Of a DNA stretch of 64,000 nucleotides, positions 9,953-21,700 are shown in pieces. A program made the translations under genes and the position numbers. The notes below the pieces were generated by a model. That model saw only the letters and a program-made list of their open reading frames with translations, had not been told where the DNA came from and did no database searches. The DNA comes from Hirsutella rhossiliensis (Eukaryota; Ascomycota; Sordariomycetes; Hypocreales; Ophiocordycipitaceae): NCBI RefSeq assembly GCF_020360975.1, contig NW_025408667.1, forward strand, positions 7,936,001 to 8,000,000. The letters run 5' to 3'. Position 1 is the first letter of the stretch. Every line of letters starts with the position of its first letter.

Positions 9953-11329
9953 CTATGAGGGTTTCTGTAATTTACTCACCACGCGGTGAAAATGCTGCTA
10001 CATGAACTCTTGAGCTGCCCCGTGCTTAGGAGCTTCTCCATGGCCGACTCTCGTGACATATTTATGTTGACTTCTCTTGAGAGACTTCAACGAGTCTACG
10101 AGCGTCGACTCGTACCGTCGGGAACCCAGAGAGGTTAATAAGCCGTCCGAGGTGTGGCAAGGCCCTACTGCAATGTAATGCAATGAGCCAGCTGAACCTC
10201 GCAGGTGCATGCGCATGGCTAGCAGAACGCGGGTGAAGTCATTGCCGCATCGCAGCTGAACCTGCTTGGATATATTACTGCGGTCTCTCCGAGTCCATCA
10301 GATAGTGTCAGCTGATATCTGCTGGCCACTTCATTAATGAATTGTAACCAATGTGTCCAGCTGCAGCTGTCACCTGCGAACCGTTGTATCATTGCATGTC
10401 CACAGCCACAATATACAGTTGCATGGAGGGACAACGGGATAGATTATGAGTACTAGGTACTTCGTATTCGGTTAAATTACATATGTAGTCTACCTTCCGG
10501 TTTATGTCAACGCGACTTCGATGAGGACATTTCGACAACCGGCTCGGAATAGCGAACAGAAGACATTAACAAGAATGCCGAGATAAGACGCGGAGCACAG
10601 TTTTGCATTACCCTATTAAATGCTTAAATTAATTTACTAATGATTGTATATTCAGCCGGTATGATCTTTCTACGACATCCTGTGACTTGTATACATAACG
10701 CTCATTTACCCTTCCGCTGTAGGTTGCGTTGCATGAAGATGGACTAATATATGTAATAAACATGCCACGGATTAGCTCCTACGGCAGGGAAACGTGAGAA
10801 TAGGCAATATGAATACACGAGCCAGGGCTATTCTACTCTCTAATTGATTTTACAGTACGGAGAAGACCGTGAAACTAGCTAGCAGTGTGCCGCCTAGGAT
10901 TGAAACCATCTGGTGTTACTTTCATACCAACCAACCTACGTATCTATTTCAATCTATATGCCTTACAGTGCCTTAAGCTACTTTCAGTCCGCAGTTCGTT
11001 ATCAGGGGCCAATAAGTCTCCAGGCACAAAGTACTCTCAGCTTCGTATATCTATCCCCAGTTTCAGCTCAATTCCTCGCTTTTCTCGGCCCAGGAGATAA
11101 CTTCAACTGTTGCGAAGGCGGGTCTAGATCGAAGTCTCTGAGTCAGTTTAGTTCTTGGCTGCATCCAAGTCAATGCGGGCCGGGGGTCCCGGCAGAGATA
11201 CCGAAGATCATAGCTAAAGGGAGGTACGGAGATTACTAGGTGCAGAAAGATTGGGCAGGAAGAAAGTGGGGTTGGGAAAAGTTCCGTGGATGATTGGGAA
11301 ATCAGGATATTAATGAGGTGGGAAAAGGG
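9953..11329. other. intergenic region
   Basis: No convincing gene. It probably carries the missing 5' exon(s) of the minus-strand metalloprotein gene at its left end and the lectin promoter at its right end. Moderately AT-rich but with normal CpA/TpG, so not RIP-mutated. Confidence 0.5.
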
Positions 11330-11336
11330 TATAAAC
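11330..11336 (+). promoter_or_regulatory. TATA box of the lectin gene
   Basis: TATAAAC lies 154 bp upstream of the lectin ATG, followed by an A/C-rich leader (CAACACACGCACG). Spacing is reasonable for a fungal TATA-containing promoter. Confidence 0.45.
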
Positions 11337-11483
11337 AAGCGGTCTTGGTCGGGCGAAGAAAGTAGAAAGAGGTCAGAACAAGATCAACAACACACGCACG
11401 TGAACACACATCACATCAATCGGACATTGGTCGCCTATTTAATCGACCCCTAATTGCATACTCTCTTCGCTATATCAGCAACC

Positions 11484-12455
11484 ATGTCTGCTGACCCAAT
11501 TGTGCCCAATGTCTCGGTTGGCTATGGTGGTGGGACTAGCAATAAGTTCCCTATGCCCGAATTACACGGAAATCAGGCAGTCCGGAAACTCGACGTGTGG
11601 ATTGGGTACAGTGACGGAAGCCATCCCGAGCCGGAGGGCCTTTGCGGTATTTCGGTCACATATGATGGGATGCCCATGATTACCTATGGCTCTACGGAAG
11701 GTGACAAGTACACCTTGGAGCTTGAGCCCGACGAGAGAATCATTAGGTTTTCCCTTTCATCTTCTTCTGATATCACCCCGCAAGTAAAACGGATTGAAAT
11801 CGACACAGACAAGGGACAGTCACTTGCAGCTGGCCCTACAGAGGATACCAATGAGTACATAATGGATGTCGGTAGCGGCTTTCTGAGGTCTTTCGACGGA
11901 TGTTACGCCGGTACTTTCGACCAATGCCGCGGTCATGGAATAACCATTCTGCACCCATCGATGCTTAAATTCAAGGATCACTCTGAATCTATTGTCGTAA
12001 ACAACGCATTGGCCGGGGGGTCGCCGGGACCGATAACATTTTGGGCCTGTAAAGCCGACGCCGAACAGCGAATCTTGAAGATTGACATATTTTATGGGAA
12101 GATTAAGCCTACCGGTGACTACCCAGTCATCCTGAGAGGGATGAAAATCACCTGGGAAGATGACACATCAACCCGGGGGTATGGAGTTAATGATACATAC
12201 TTCGCGCAGCTTGAATCCTTCACCTTTGATCTCAAGAATGATGAATCTATCACGGATATGAATATCTGGAGCGACAACCTATACATATACCGGATTAAAT
12301 TTACAACGATTTTCGGTCGGACGGTCGATGTTGGTGGGAGCGAGGGGAAATCGAGCCAGTTGGAGTTAGGGGATGGTAACTTGGTAGGCTTTGCAGGAAA
12401 GGTTGAGGACGGTTACTTGGGGCTCCTAGCCCCAATTTTTCTCTCAGGGAAGTAA
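11484..12455 (+). CDS. jacalin-like lectin domain protein
   Basis: An uninterrupted 323-residue frame begins at ATG 11484 with a good context (CAACCATGTC); an upstream TTG extension of the frame is ignored. No introns are needed. The start VSVGYGGGTSNKF matches the Gly-rich first strand of jacalin-related lectins. Further beta-prism-like strands follow (VRKLDVWIGYSDG, YTLELEPDERIIRFSLSSSS, VKRIEIDT). A second region from about residue 205 repeats the pattern (LESFTFDLKNDESITDMNIW, IYRIKFTTIFGRTVDVGG), suggesting two tandem beta-prism folds. No signal peptide is visible, so it is probably cytosolic, as for many fungal lectins. Such proteins bind mannose or galactose glycans; specificity cannot be read here. 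It is the last intact gene before the RIP-mutated block. Confidence 0.75.
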   Translation: MSADPIVPNVSVGYGGGTSNKFPMPELHGNQAVRKLDVWIGYSDGSHPEPEGLCGISVTYDGMPMITYGSTEGDKYTLELEPDERIIRFSLSSSSDITPQVKRIEIDTDKGQSLAAGPTEDTNEYIMDVGSGFLRSFDGCYAGTFDQCRGHGITILHPSMLKFKDHSESIVVNNALAGGSPGPITFWACKADAEQRILKIDIFYGKIKPTGDYPVILRGMKITWEDDTSTRGYGVNDTYFAQLESFTFDLKNDESITDMNIWSDNLYIYRIKFTTIFGRTVDVGGSEGKSSQLELGDGNLVGFAGKVEDGYLGLLAPIFLSGK

Positions 12456-13852
12456 TGGGTCGGACGATTTATTTGCAGCCGCCTTCGCCGTCTATCCTGA
12501 TCGAATGTGGCAATTGACGTCGAGCTGAATTACAAGGCTTTTCTTGAATGAAATAGATGTGTTACTGCTGGATAGAATGCGCAATAATAAAAGTACAAGC
12601 ACGCGCCAGGCATCACCTATGGCTTTCTGTTCCCAAGGCATAAAGGCTGGGCCGCTAATCTCATGGCCCTCTTCCCCCAGAAGTCAACAAACTCGTCTGA
12701 GTACCCACAAGTTGTTCCATCGGCTGAGATAACAACTACCATCACTTGCCCAAACCGACCGCTCTAAGTCAGTCGTAACAACACTGCCATCGCGGTGCAT
12801 CGGTTTAATGTATGTGGAAAAATGGCAAGGGCTCTGAAAGCATCGCCTTCAAGTCATGATCCAGCCGACGGCTCTACTTTCCTGGTCGAGCAACATGCGG
12901 TCCTGATATGTTGAGCGCCACAGCAAGACTGGCTGATGTCCGGAAAGTTCCATGCCCCTATGCGTGCCCTTATAACCTACTGATTCGTTTGTCTCCTGAC
13001 CGAGGCTGAACCTTCTGTCACAGAGCTGCATGGGCCTGTCCAGTTGGCCAGCCATCCCTCCAGTCATGACTCGTCTAATGCAGCCGCACCTCGTGACCAG
13101 CAGCTGACACTCAGTGGAGTGATTTTTGTTTATACTAGGTCAAGACTGGAAAAAGAACTCATGAGAGAATGGTGCAAAGAGCACCATGCTGAGGTTCAAG
13201 CAGGGGAGCAGTGATATATAGTGGTTAGGCTCCGTCCTGTTTAGTAATGCCATCACAAGCATCTAAATTTCATGCCCTGTTCCGAAATATTTTCTGCCGC
13301 AAGGCTTAACAGCTCTTTAATACTCTCAGGGCACTGAGCGAGCCTGAGAGCCGCCAAACGGTGCTGTCGATTATCTGGCTGCCGATATCACGAGAAAGGC
13401 AATTCTCCCGTTGGCAGAGTTTGAAATCGATCGTTATCAATCCATCGTGCCTGCAGACAACAGTTATGTATAGTGCCATTCAATGTTCACAGTCCTACAT
13501 TCTACACAGTTTCCAAGCTCTTCTGACCCTTATACATCACCAGCCACTGCCGGCGAGACCAAATCCATTCCAACGTTTCATCGCAAAATAACTGCAATAC
13601 GAGATGGCTGTCCCTCTCCACCTCGGATCGAGCTGTTCCAAGCGCAGTAACGTAAGGATATTTACCGTCTATCCTTCCGAATGCAAGGAACCACGGATGC
13701 GTCTTGCAAACAGCGATTAAGGGCCCTAGACAGTCCAGTCTTACTTGCCCAATGCTTCCCCGATAACCGTCCGAGAAAAGCTCCTGAGGAGCATGCCGGC
13801 AATACCTGCACCATCCTTTATAAGACAGGGGATACTTTCCGCTAAGCCTTCT
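12456..13852. other. gene-free transition region before the RIP block
   Basis: Only short frames with no domains. Base composition and CpA/TpG content are normal right up to about 13,850, where the AT-rich block begins abruptly. I see no repeats shared with the rest of the window. Confidence 0.5.
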
Positions 13853-14362
13853 TATAAGGAAAGGTGTTTTCCTACTATAATAAAGCAGCTATTATATACT
13901 CTCCCGATTATATAAGCTAATAAGTAGTATATTAATTATAGAAAAAATCATATCTTATGGAGCAAGAATCGCTCGTTACTTTTATTATTATTATATATTA
14001 AAGGGGTTACCGGTTATTATATAATTAGGAATCGAAGGAATAGAGCTAGCTTAGAATACTAGCTAAGATATCTTAAGAATACCAGCACGACTAACCTCCT
14101 TTAAACACGAATATTAGCGGAACTAAGATATATCTAGCTATAATCTAGGTATTACTAAATTTCTTAGCCTCTTAGCTATACGGCAGCCTAAATCTAGTCC
14201 TAAAAGGTTCTTCTATTTAGCTATAATTATCTATATAAGGTAGTATAACTGCTAGTAAATAAAGATAGAATTATTAACTTTAATACCTCTTTTATATACT
14301 AATATACTACTAATAAATTCCGTTAAAAATCCTACCTTATACTCCTTCTTCCCCTCTATTAC
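13853..14362 (+). repeat. truncated, RIP-mutated LTR of the copia B family
   Basis: About 510 bp align with the copia B LTR at 50,277-50,786: shared landmarks are ACTCTCCCGATTATATAAGC, GAATCGAAGGAA, GCTAGCTTAGAATACTAGC and CTCCTTCTTCCCCTCTAT. It begins TATAAGG (mutated TGTAAGG). The last 58 or so bp of the LTR, including the palindrome and the CCTTAAGA end, are missing, and sequence diverges after CCCCTCTATTAC. It marks the exact border between normal and RIP DNA. Confidence 0.85.
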
Positions 14363-17300
14363 TAATATAAGAAGAGCGCTATAAAGACTAGCCCTACGCT
14401 ACCTATATTAGCTATAGCAGGGAAATATACTATAGCCCCTACTAAGGATATAAATATAAGATAGTCCGGACCCCTAAGGCGCTATATATAAGAGCAGCGC
14501 CTATAGTAGTCCTCCTTAATATAAACTATCCCTTTTATAACCTTTATATCTAACCCTTAGTATACTAAATTAATAGTAATTCCTACCTTTATAGATATTC
14601 TTTATTTTTATAGAACTATTAAAAAGATCCTCTTCTTAACTAGTAACGGTATAGCTATAGTACTAGCAGCGACCTCTATAGTCGCACGTACTAGTAGTAA
14701 CCCCTATAGTTATATATACTAATAAGTAATTATTTAGTTAATTCGCTATACTATCTACCCTATATAGTATAAACGCTCTTACTTAATATCTATTAATAGG
14801 AACTACCTAATAATCGATTAATTATTCCGCTTATAGAGTAGTCTCTAGAACCTACTTTAGAAATCGATAAAAACTACTTTCTTAGTAAATAATACCTCTT
14901 ACGCTAGTAACTTAAAGCTATCGCGAGGATTTCTTATAAAACCTAAACCTAAAAAAACTCTATATATTAGTAAACCTTATAGAATATAAAGGAATAAGTC
15001 TATACTATTAAGTAATTTACTTTTAACCTAACCTAAGTAAATTCTTAGCGCTTAAAGTACCTCTTAATCTATATATAGCGCGCGTATATAGCTACTAAGT
15101 ATTTATTAGTAGTACGACTAATAACTTATAGCGCCTATAAGTTAAAGTCTAGTTTTACTAGCCCCTTTACCTGCTCCTTTAACTCTTTACTTTTTTCTCC
15201 TACCTTATATTACTTATATCTAAGCTAGAGTAATACCTACTTAAAAGTTTCCCTTAAAGGGAAAGTAAGCTTAAAAGAACTCTTCTTTTATAAGTACTAG
15301 ATTATTAATAGCCTCTCCCTTAGCTAGTCCCGCTAGTAAGAAGACTCTCTTAGTACCTTAGATATTAAAAGCCTTTTTATTTAGGATATCCTTTACTAAA
15401 ATAACTATTTAAAGACTATCTCTATTACCTTTAAAATACTTTAATCTTATATATAATATAGCCTCTTAACTAGCGTCCCTCCCTTATAAGGATATACTAA
15501 AAGCAATATATATAGCTAAGTAAACCTACTACTAGTATACTAACCTTTTTCTTTAACCCTTATCTAATAACTATACTTACTTAGTAGTCTATAACCTAGT
15601 AACTAAGGATAAAAAAGGAGCCTACTTAGTATAATAAACTATTTATTTTCTTAAGCTCTTTAAATAGTACCTATTAAAGGATATACTTAGTGCCTTTACT
15701 TATAAGGACTTTAATATTATATACTTAATTAGTAAGGTAGTTTATAATTAAAAGGATATATTACCTTTTTATAAGACCCTACTAAAAGCTACTTTAGCGA
15801 TAAATAAGTACTTTACGCTAATTTACTATTAAAGGACCTATATCTATACCCTTAATATTACGGGACACCCTATAATTAATAATCTAGGTACCTATAATAA
15901 TATCTACTTCTTTAAGGAAGTCTTTACTAACTCCCTAAGGCTCCCCGCGGAAGAAGGAACCTAGAAGCTACTAGGTAAACTCTAGGAAATCACCTATTAA
16001 TCCTAGAAATAATAACCTAGTAGATTATATAGATATTTTATAGAGACTTCCCCTTATAGATATAATATATAAGGAATATACTAAGATTTCCTAAGTAATA
16101 ATAGCTTCTTAAGGATTATACTAATATTTCCCTAAGAAGTTACTATAAGATTATAGTAGGGATATTATAGGGAAATACCTATACTTACCTAGGGAAAGTA
16201 CTAAGAAATATCGCTAAATATACTATATTAATATTATATAATTATAAGGTTAAGATATTACTTAGTTAAAGCCCTAAGTAAGGTCTTACGCTTACTATAG
16301 TATATATAGAAGATAGAGAACCTATTAGATCTTAAGTAAGTAGAGAAGAATATAAATAGTTATTACTACTTTTACTTTAACTTATAAGACCGGTAGCTAG
16401 TCTATATTTAATACGTTTAATAATATATAGTAGCTAGTCTATATAATATATTTAAGTATATTTAGTAGCTAGCTTATTTAGTTACCTATTAAACCGATAT
16501 TTAATCTAAGGAGATAGTAAGGTTAAGTACTAGCTTTATACTAAGGGACTAGTATATAATACCTTTCCTTTAAAGGTTTTTATTAGTTAGTCCTTACCTT
16601 TTCTTATTAATAATAAGATATAGGTCGGTTTTAATAGTAGCTTACTATAGAGCCTAGCTTACCTTTATATATTCTAAAGCTTAGTATTATTAGCGCTAAA
16701 TTCCTCTAAGAACTCGCGCTAGTAGGCCCTCCTTACTTTATAAATAGTCTAATTTTATACCGCTATTACCTTATATAGGTCTTCTTAGTTTACCTTACTC
16801 CTTTCCTACTTATACTTCCTCCTTACTTTCTTAGCCTCCTTTATTGCCCTTCCTACCTTTAAAGTAAACTATATATTACTCTTAAGTAATACTTACCCTT
16901 AGTATAGAACTATAACTATTACGATCTATAGTAAGGTAATAAAGATATAGTCTAGGTCTTAGTTAATATCCTTTAGTATTAAAAGTATTAACTAGTATAG
17001 TTTAAGCTAGGATATAGTCCTAGCTTTAACTAGCTTAGCTTTTACTTTTTTCTACCTTAGGGCTAGCTTAGGCGCCTAGGCTTAGGTATTAACCTATATT
17101 ATAATAGTCTAAGGGACTTATAGTATAGTAGTTATATACCTAGGAGGCCTACTAGCTATAACGCTAGAGTTAGTTCGAATCCGGCTAAGGGCACGATTAA
17201 TTTTTAGTTAGACTAATAAACTATACTAACCTACTTATTAATTAGCTAGTTAGCGCTTCTAGAAGCGCTTATAAATATACTAGTAGTCTAGCCCTACTAT

Positions 17301-17602
17301 AAGTAGGCTAGCTTAGACCTCGCCTACTTAGACCTAGCGACGAATTTATTAGGACCTCCCCCTAACCCTAGTCTAGGCCCCTTAACCGGGAAAATAAAAA
17401 CCTAGGGCCGATACTAGTAACTTAATAAGTATAGCGTAAAGCTAGTATAATAACCTAACTACCGGCCCTACTAAAGGCCGGTATTAATAAAATTAGCCCG
17501 CTAAGCCTTATAGCGGAAAAATAAGGTAGAGCCTAGGAAGATATAGTTATAAGATAAGGTCGGAGATAATTATATAATTAACTATTAACTAAAAACGCTC
17601 GT
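14363..17602. repeat. saturated RIP-mutated repeat, identity unresolved
   Basis: CpA and TpG are nearly absent over the whole stretch, and all frames are broken by TAA/TAG as expected when CAA, CAG and TGG are mutated. Reading through stops, the best plus-strand coding-like frame is around 15,300-15,970. I could not find RT, integrase or RNase H blocks, so this may be a non-pol part of a retroelement, a DNA transposon or a captured gene. It also contains the tRNA-like sequence at 17,113-17,193. Confidence 0.55.
17113..17193 (+). other. tRNA-like sequence (dead tRNA or SINE head)
   Basis: An A-box-like TAGTATAGTAGTTATA with a possible D-stem GTA/TAC is followed about 45 bp on by a B-box-like AGTTCGAATCC with a plausible T-stem, and then AAGGGCA, resembling an acceptor 3' end. 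Acceptor pairing is imperfect and the anticodon arm ambiguous, and TG-to-TA changes are visible. It is most likely a RIP-mutated tRNA gene or the tRNA-derived head of a SINE. Confidence 0.4.
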
Positions 17603-17607
17603 ACTAC

Positions 17608-17680
17608 TATCGCGTATAGTATATACGTTAATTAACGCTATCGCTTAAATCTAATAGGCGGCTATATCTTTTTCGTAATA
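17608..17680 (+). repeat. left LTR of the miniature element
   Basis: 73 bp, starting TATCGCGTATAG. It shares the block CTAATAGGCGGCTATATCTT with the right copy. Confidence 0.85.
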
Positions 17681-17907
17681 GTTATAAGCCTAGGCGGAGG
17701 GGTTACCCCTCTAGGAACTTCCCGGTAACTGCGCACGCACTTCTTCTAGCTAGCCTAGCGCGTATTACCCGAAGGCCCGTGGTTCGAGTCCTGCTAGCGC
17801 AATTAAGCGCGGTTTTAGTATAGGGCCTGCCTATATAAAAATTCCCTCTATAGTCTAGGATATCTAGGTATCCTAGGACGAATTAACCTAGCATCCCTAA
17901 GGGGGTA

Positions 17908-17980
17908 TATCGCGTATACTATATACGTTAATTAACTCTATCGCTTATATTTAATAGGCGGCTATATCTTTTTTATAATA
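17908..17980 (+). repeat. right LTR of the miniature element
   Basis: 73 bp, same length as the left copy, with differences mostly at RIP-type sites. Followed by the TSD ACTAC. Confidence 0.85.
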
Positions 17981-18609
17981 ACTACCGATTAATACTATAT
18001 ACCCCGCGTACGTAAAGGAGTTACTTTCTAAGGTATAAGAGCGCTACTAAGAGGTATAGGCTAATAAAGCACTTAGGTATATAGTACTAATATATTAATA
18101 GGGTATTAATAGGGAATTATACTTACCTTACTTATATATTATAGACTACTTACTACTTTAATAAAAGAGGAGAAATCCCTCTTTTTATACGCTTTAGTCT
18201 TATATTAAGGAGAATATAATATATATAGCGTAGTACCTCTAGCTATCTCTACTACCTAACTAATTATACCGTAATATATATTCCCTTATAATTTCTAAAG
18301 CTTCCCCTTTTAGTTACTTAATAGAGATAGCTACTTAAAGAAGACTATATAACGCTCCTATAGCGCGACGTAGTAGTTAACTAGTTAAGGCCTCTTTATT
18401 ATATATATTAAGTATTTACTTAAGAGATAAAAAATAAGAAGATATATCCTTAGAATAAACCCTTACTATAGATAGCGTTATAACTATATCGAAGATATTA
18501 CTACCTATAGGTATAAGATAACTATCTTATAAGGAAAAGCTTATAGCTTTATAAGCGCGTATTAAGGAGCTAGAGGAGATAAAACGCCTATAAGATCGCG
18601 TTATATAAT

Positions 18610-18710
18610 TATTAGAAAAACGCGGTTATTAGTTATATATATTAATTATAGCGCACTTATCGGAGCGCGCGTTCTACTTTTACCTACGTAGCGTAATAGT
18701 CTTCGCGATA
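18610..18710 (+). repeat. 5' LTR of copia A
   Basis: 101 bp; contains CGGAGCGCGCGTTCTACTTT as in the 3' copy. CpA and TpG sites of the 3' copy are TpA here. Confidence 0.88.
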
Positions 18711-18724
18711 GTTATAAGCCCGGG
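18711..18724 (+). other. primer-binding site of copia A
   Basis: GTTATAAGCCCGGG abuts the LTR. It equals the copia B site GTTATGAGCCCGG except for G-to-A, and so corresponds to a tRNA anticodon arm and not the 3' CCA end. Confidence 0.7.
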
Positions 18725-21700
18725 AGGAATAGAATTCCTATACCTTCCGGCTACTATAAAAGGCACCTTTCTTATATCCCTCGTAGCTCCCTTTTACCCC
18801 TCTTACTAGAAAAGCCGATTTTTAACCGACTTTTCTACCCCCTCTCTTATAATAATATCGAAAAACGACTCCTCTACCGTCCCTACGGTATATAGGACGA
18901 TTCTTATAGAGCCCTAAGATTAGGATAAGTAGGTAAAGGAGCTACGGGCTCGTATAGATAGAACTATCTATAATTTAGTCTTCTCTAATAAGTAGGACCC
19001 TCTTAAGCCTCCTCTTTGTCTAAGGGTAACGGAATTTATAGAGGGAGCTTCCCTCTTCTCCGAGCTAACCTCTATATAGCAGAGAGCTTTTTCTACTGCC
19101 CTAGGCGACTATAAGAGTCACCGAAAGGAGTACCTCTATAAGATAAAGCTACTAACTACTATACGTACGGCGATAACGGAATCTATTAGTGCCGTAAAGC
19201 TAATCTCTCTTTAAGAGGAAGAGACTCTTAGGTAGTAGCTTTTAAAGCTCGAGACTTCGATAGCTCCCTCGAGGGGCTATATAACTAACCGTATTAAGAA
19301 GACTTATACGGCCTACCTAAGAGCTTTTTCTACTAGGAACCTACTAGCTTCTTTATAGCTAGCTAAGTAGGAAGAAATCCTCGAGGAAGCTAACTAATAC
19401 TTCCTTATAAAAGCTCTTTCCGGCTAGTAGCTATAGGATATATCTATACTAATAAAGCCTATTAGTTACGGTTACTTAACTATCTTTTAAGAGGCTAGCT
19501 AGGAACTAAATAAAGAGGCTACTAGAGTATAATAGTAAGTAGTCTTATTCCTTCGTAGCTAGCACTCGACCTAGACAGCTCGACCTATAGCTGCTATAGC
19601 CCCTATTACTACGGCCCCCGCTACTACTGCTATAGCTATTGCTCCTTCGGCTCTACCTCCCTCGAGAGCCTTAACGCCGTCGTTAACTATAGCTGCTGCC
19701 CCGGCCCCGGCTATATATCTTATTCCGGGTCCGGCCCCGGTCCCGTTAGTTAGACCGGCCCGACTAGTCCCTTAATAGACCTTTTAGTCCGTTAGTCGAA
19801 AAATTAGGGAACTAGTCGAAATCGAACCTCTTCGTTAAAATTAGCAATAAGGGGTAAAAAGGGGGGGTTTTTAAGTAGACCTTCCGAAAAGGGATAAGGA
19901 TTCCTCGAAGAGACAACGTACGAGGAGGAATCGACCTACCTACTAAGTATATAAAAAGCCTTATCGGCTAGAAGACTATTAGTAGGTCTTCGAGGAAAAC
20001 CGACCTAAAGGAATTAACCCTTTAAAGAGACTATAAGAAAGAGTATAATAGTCTCTTAAGGAGGACTCCTTGTTATAAAAGAAGATAGACGAGATTTAGG
20101 TTACTAAGAAATAGTAATTAATAATAACGCTGCTCTTATTCGAGCTATAAATTCGAGGAAAAATCGTTAGTATAGTAAATCCGGCCTTCGTCTTCCCTAT
20201 AGATTAATAAGGCTAAGACTAACCGTTAGAGCCCTCCGATAATCCCCTACGAAAATCAGCTATCCTTAACTCTAGTACTTCCCTTAATATCTATAATATA
20301 CTCTTACGATTTTAGTTCTTTAAGAAGGTATAAAGGGAATATCTTATTGCTAGGGAATTAACCGTACGGATAGAGGGATATAGAAGGGTGAATTTTACGA
20401 TAAAATTACCTAACGGGTTTATACGAATTCTTTAACGAAAAAGGGTAGCTTTTTACCCTTGATTTTTAACGAGCCTAATTTCCTTCCGCTTTCTTTAAAA
20501 GGAAGGAATCTTCTAGGATATAACGTTTAAGCCTATAAGGCTAGTCTAGAAGAATTAGACTATTAGGCTTATCGAGGAAAAATTCGGTTAATTTATTCTT
20601 AAATTCTAACCTATTTATAGGAAGGAACTACTTAAGAAGTTAGCTTTCCCTACTTAAAGGAGGGTAGGTTTAAAGGACCCTCTTCTAGCAGCCTAAGGAG
20701 ACGGTCTTCTTTAGCACGCACGACTTAGTTACCTAGGCCCCCTAGCTTTATATAAGCTAGGACAATAATAGGGCGTACGAATACTACGGCTAAGGAAAGA
20801 CTAAGAGACGAATTTCTAGACGAACCCCTTTACGGCTAGACCAGCTATATAAGGAAATTTAGGTCGACTAGACCGACGTCTCTAAGGATTAAGAAAGCTT
20901 TATTAGGGTAATGTTTTTTATAAACGCTTTTTTAGGCATAGTTTTCCCCTATTTCTTACGGACCTACCTAAGTAAGTATAACTAGTCTACCCTCTAGGAC
21001 TTTATTAATTAGATAAATTCCTACTTCGGCTATAAGGTAAAGAAGATACGGTTTAATAGAGAGCTATTTACGAAGGATAACTTAAATTAGCTTCGAAAAA
21101 TAAGCATTTTACCCCTCCCGTTAGCACTAAATACCTAGGCCTAAAACGGAGGGGCAGAAAGATTAGGGGGTACTATAATAAAAAGGGCCTATATAATAAG
21201 ACTTACTATAAAGCTTCTATACGACCTTTAAAGGGAAGTCGTTAAGACTGCCTATTACCTATAGAACCGGACCCTTAGAGGGACTACCTAAGGAATAGAC
21301 TAGAAATCCCCCCTCGAGCTCTTTACGAAGATAAGGGCCTCGCTAGCCTATCTTTATGCCTATAGCTATAAGGTATATATAATAACTACCGATATATAGC
21401 TAAAAAGGAAGAAGAAAAGAAAGCTTAATCCTAGAGCCTTTATTAGTTACCTCGTTAGTTATAATTCTACGAATATCTTTTAGATCTAGATTCTTCTTCT
21501 ATAGAAGGTTATTTCGACTAAGGATATAATTTTCGACGAATCTAGCTTCTTCGATAAAAAGAGGGATTAATAGCCCCTCTTACTCTTATAACGTTAGCTA
21601 ATTTAAAAGATCTAAATCCCTCCTTCTTAATAGTCTTAAGAAGAGGTTCTAGATAAGGAAACGGAAGAAGAAACCGACGTTAAAGTAGTCGAGGATAACG

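Larger units (their letters stand above)
17603..17985 (+). mobile_element. miniature LTR retrotransposon (TRIM-like), with TSD ACTAC
   Basis: Two 73-bp direct repeats (17,608-17,680 and 17,908-17,980) start TATCGCG (ancestral TGTCGCG) and end TAATA. They flank 227 bp of internal DNA and are bordered by a perfect 5-bp duplication ACTAC (17,603-17,607 and 17,981-17,985). Directly after the left LTR is a PBS (GTTATAAGCC), directly before the right LTR a polypurine tract (CCCTAAGGGGGTA). The internal part has no gag or pol, so it must be mobilised in trans. Copia A, which has the same PBS and PPT style, is the obvious helper. The internal part also contains a B-box-like GGTTCGAGTCC (about 17,793). 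Confidence 0.85.

Noticed and set aside
13361..13591. 76-residue plus-strand frame before the RIP border
   Set aside because: No domain or promoter context; length expected by chance.
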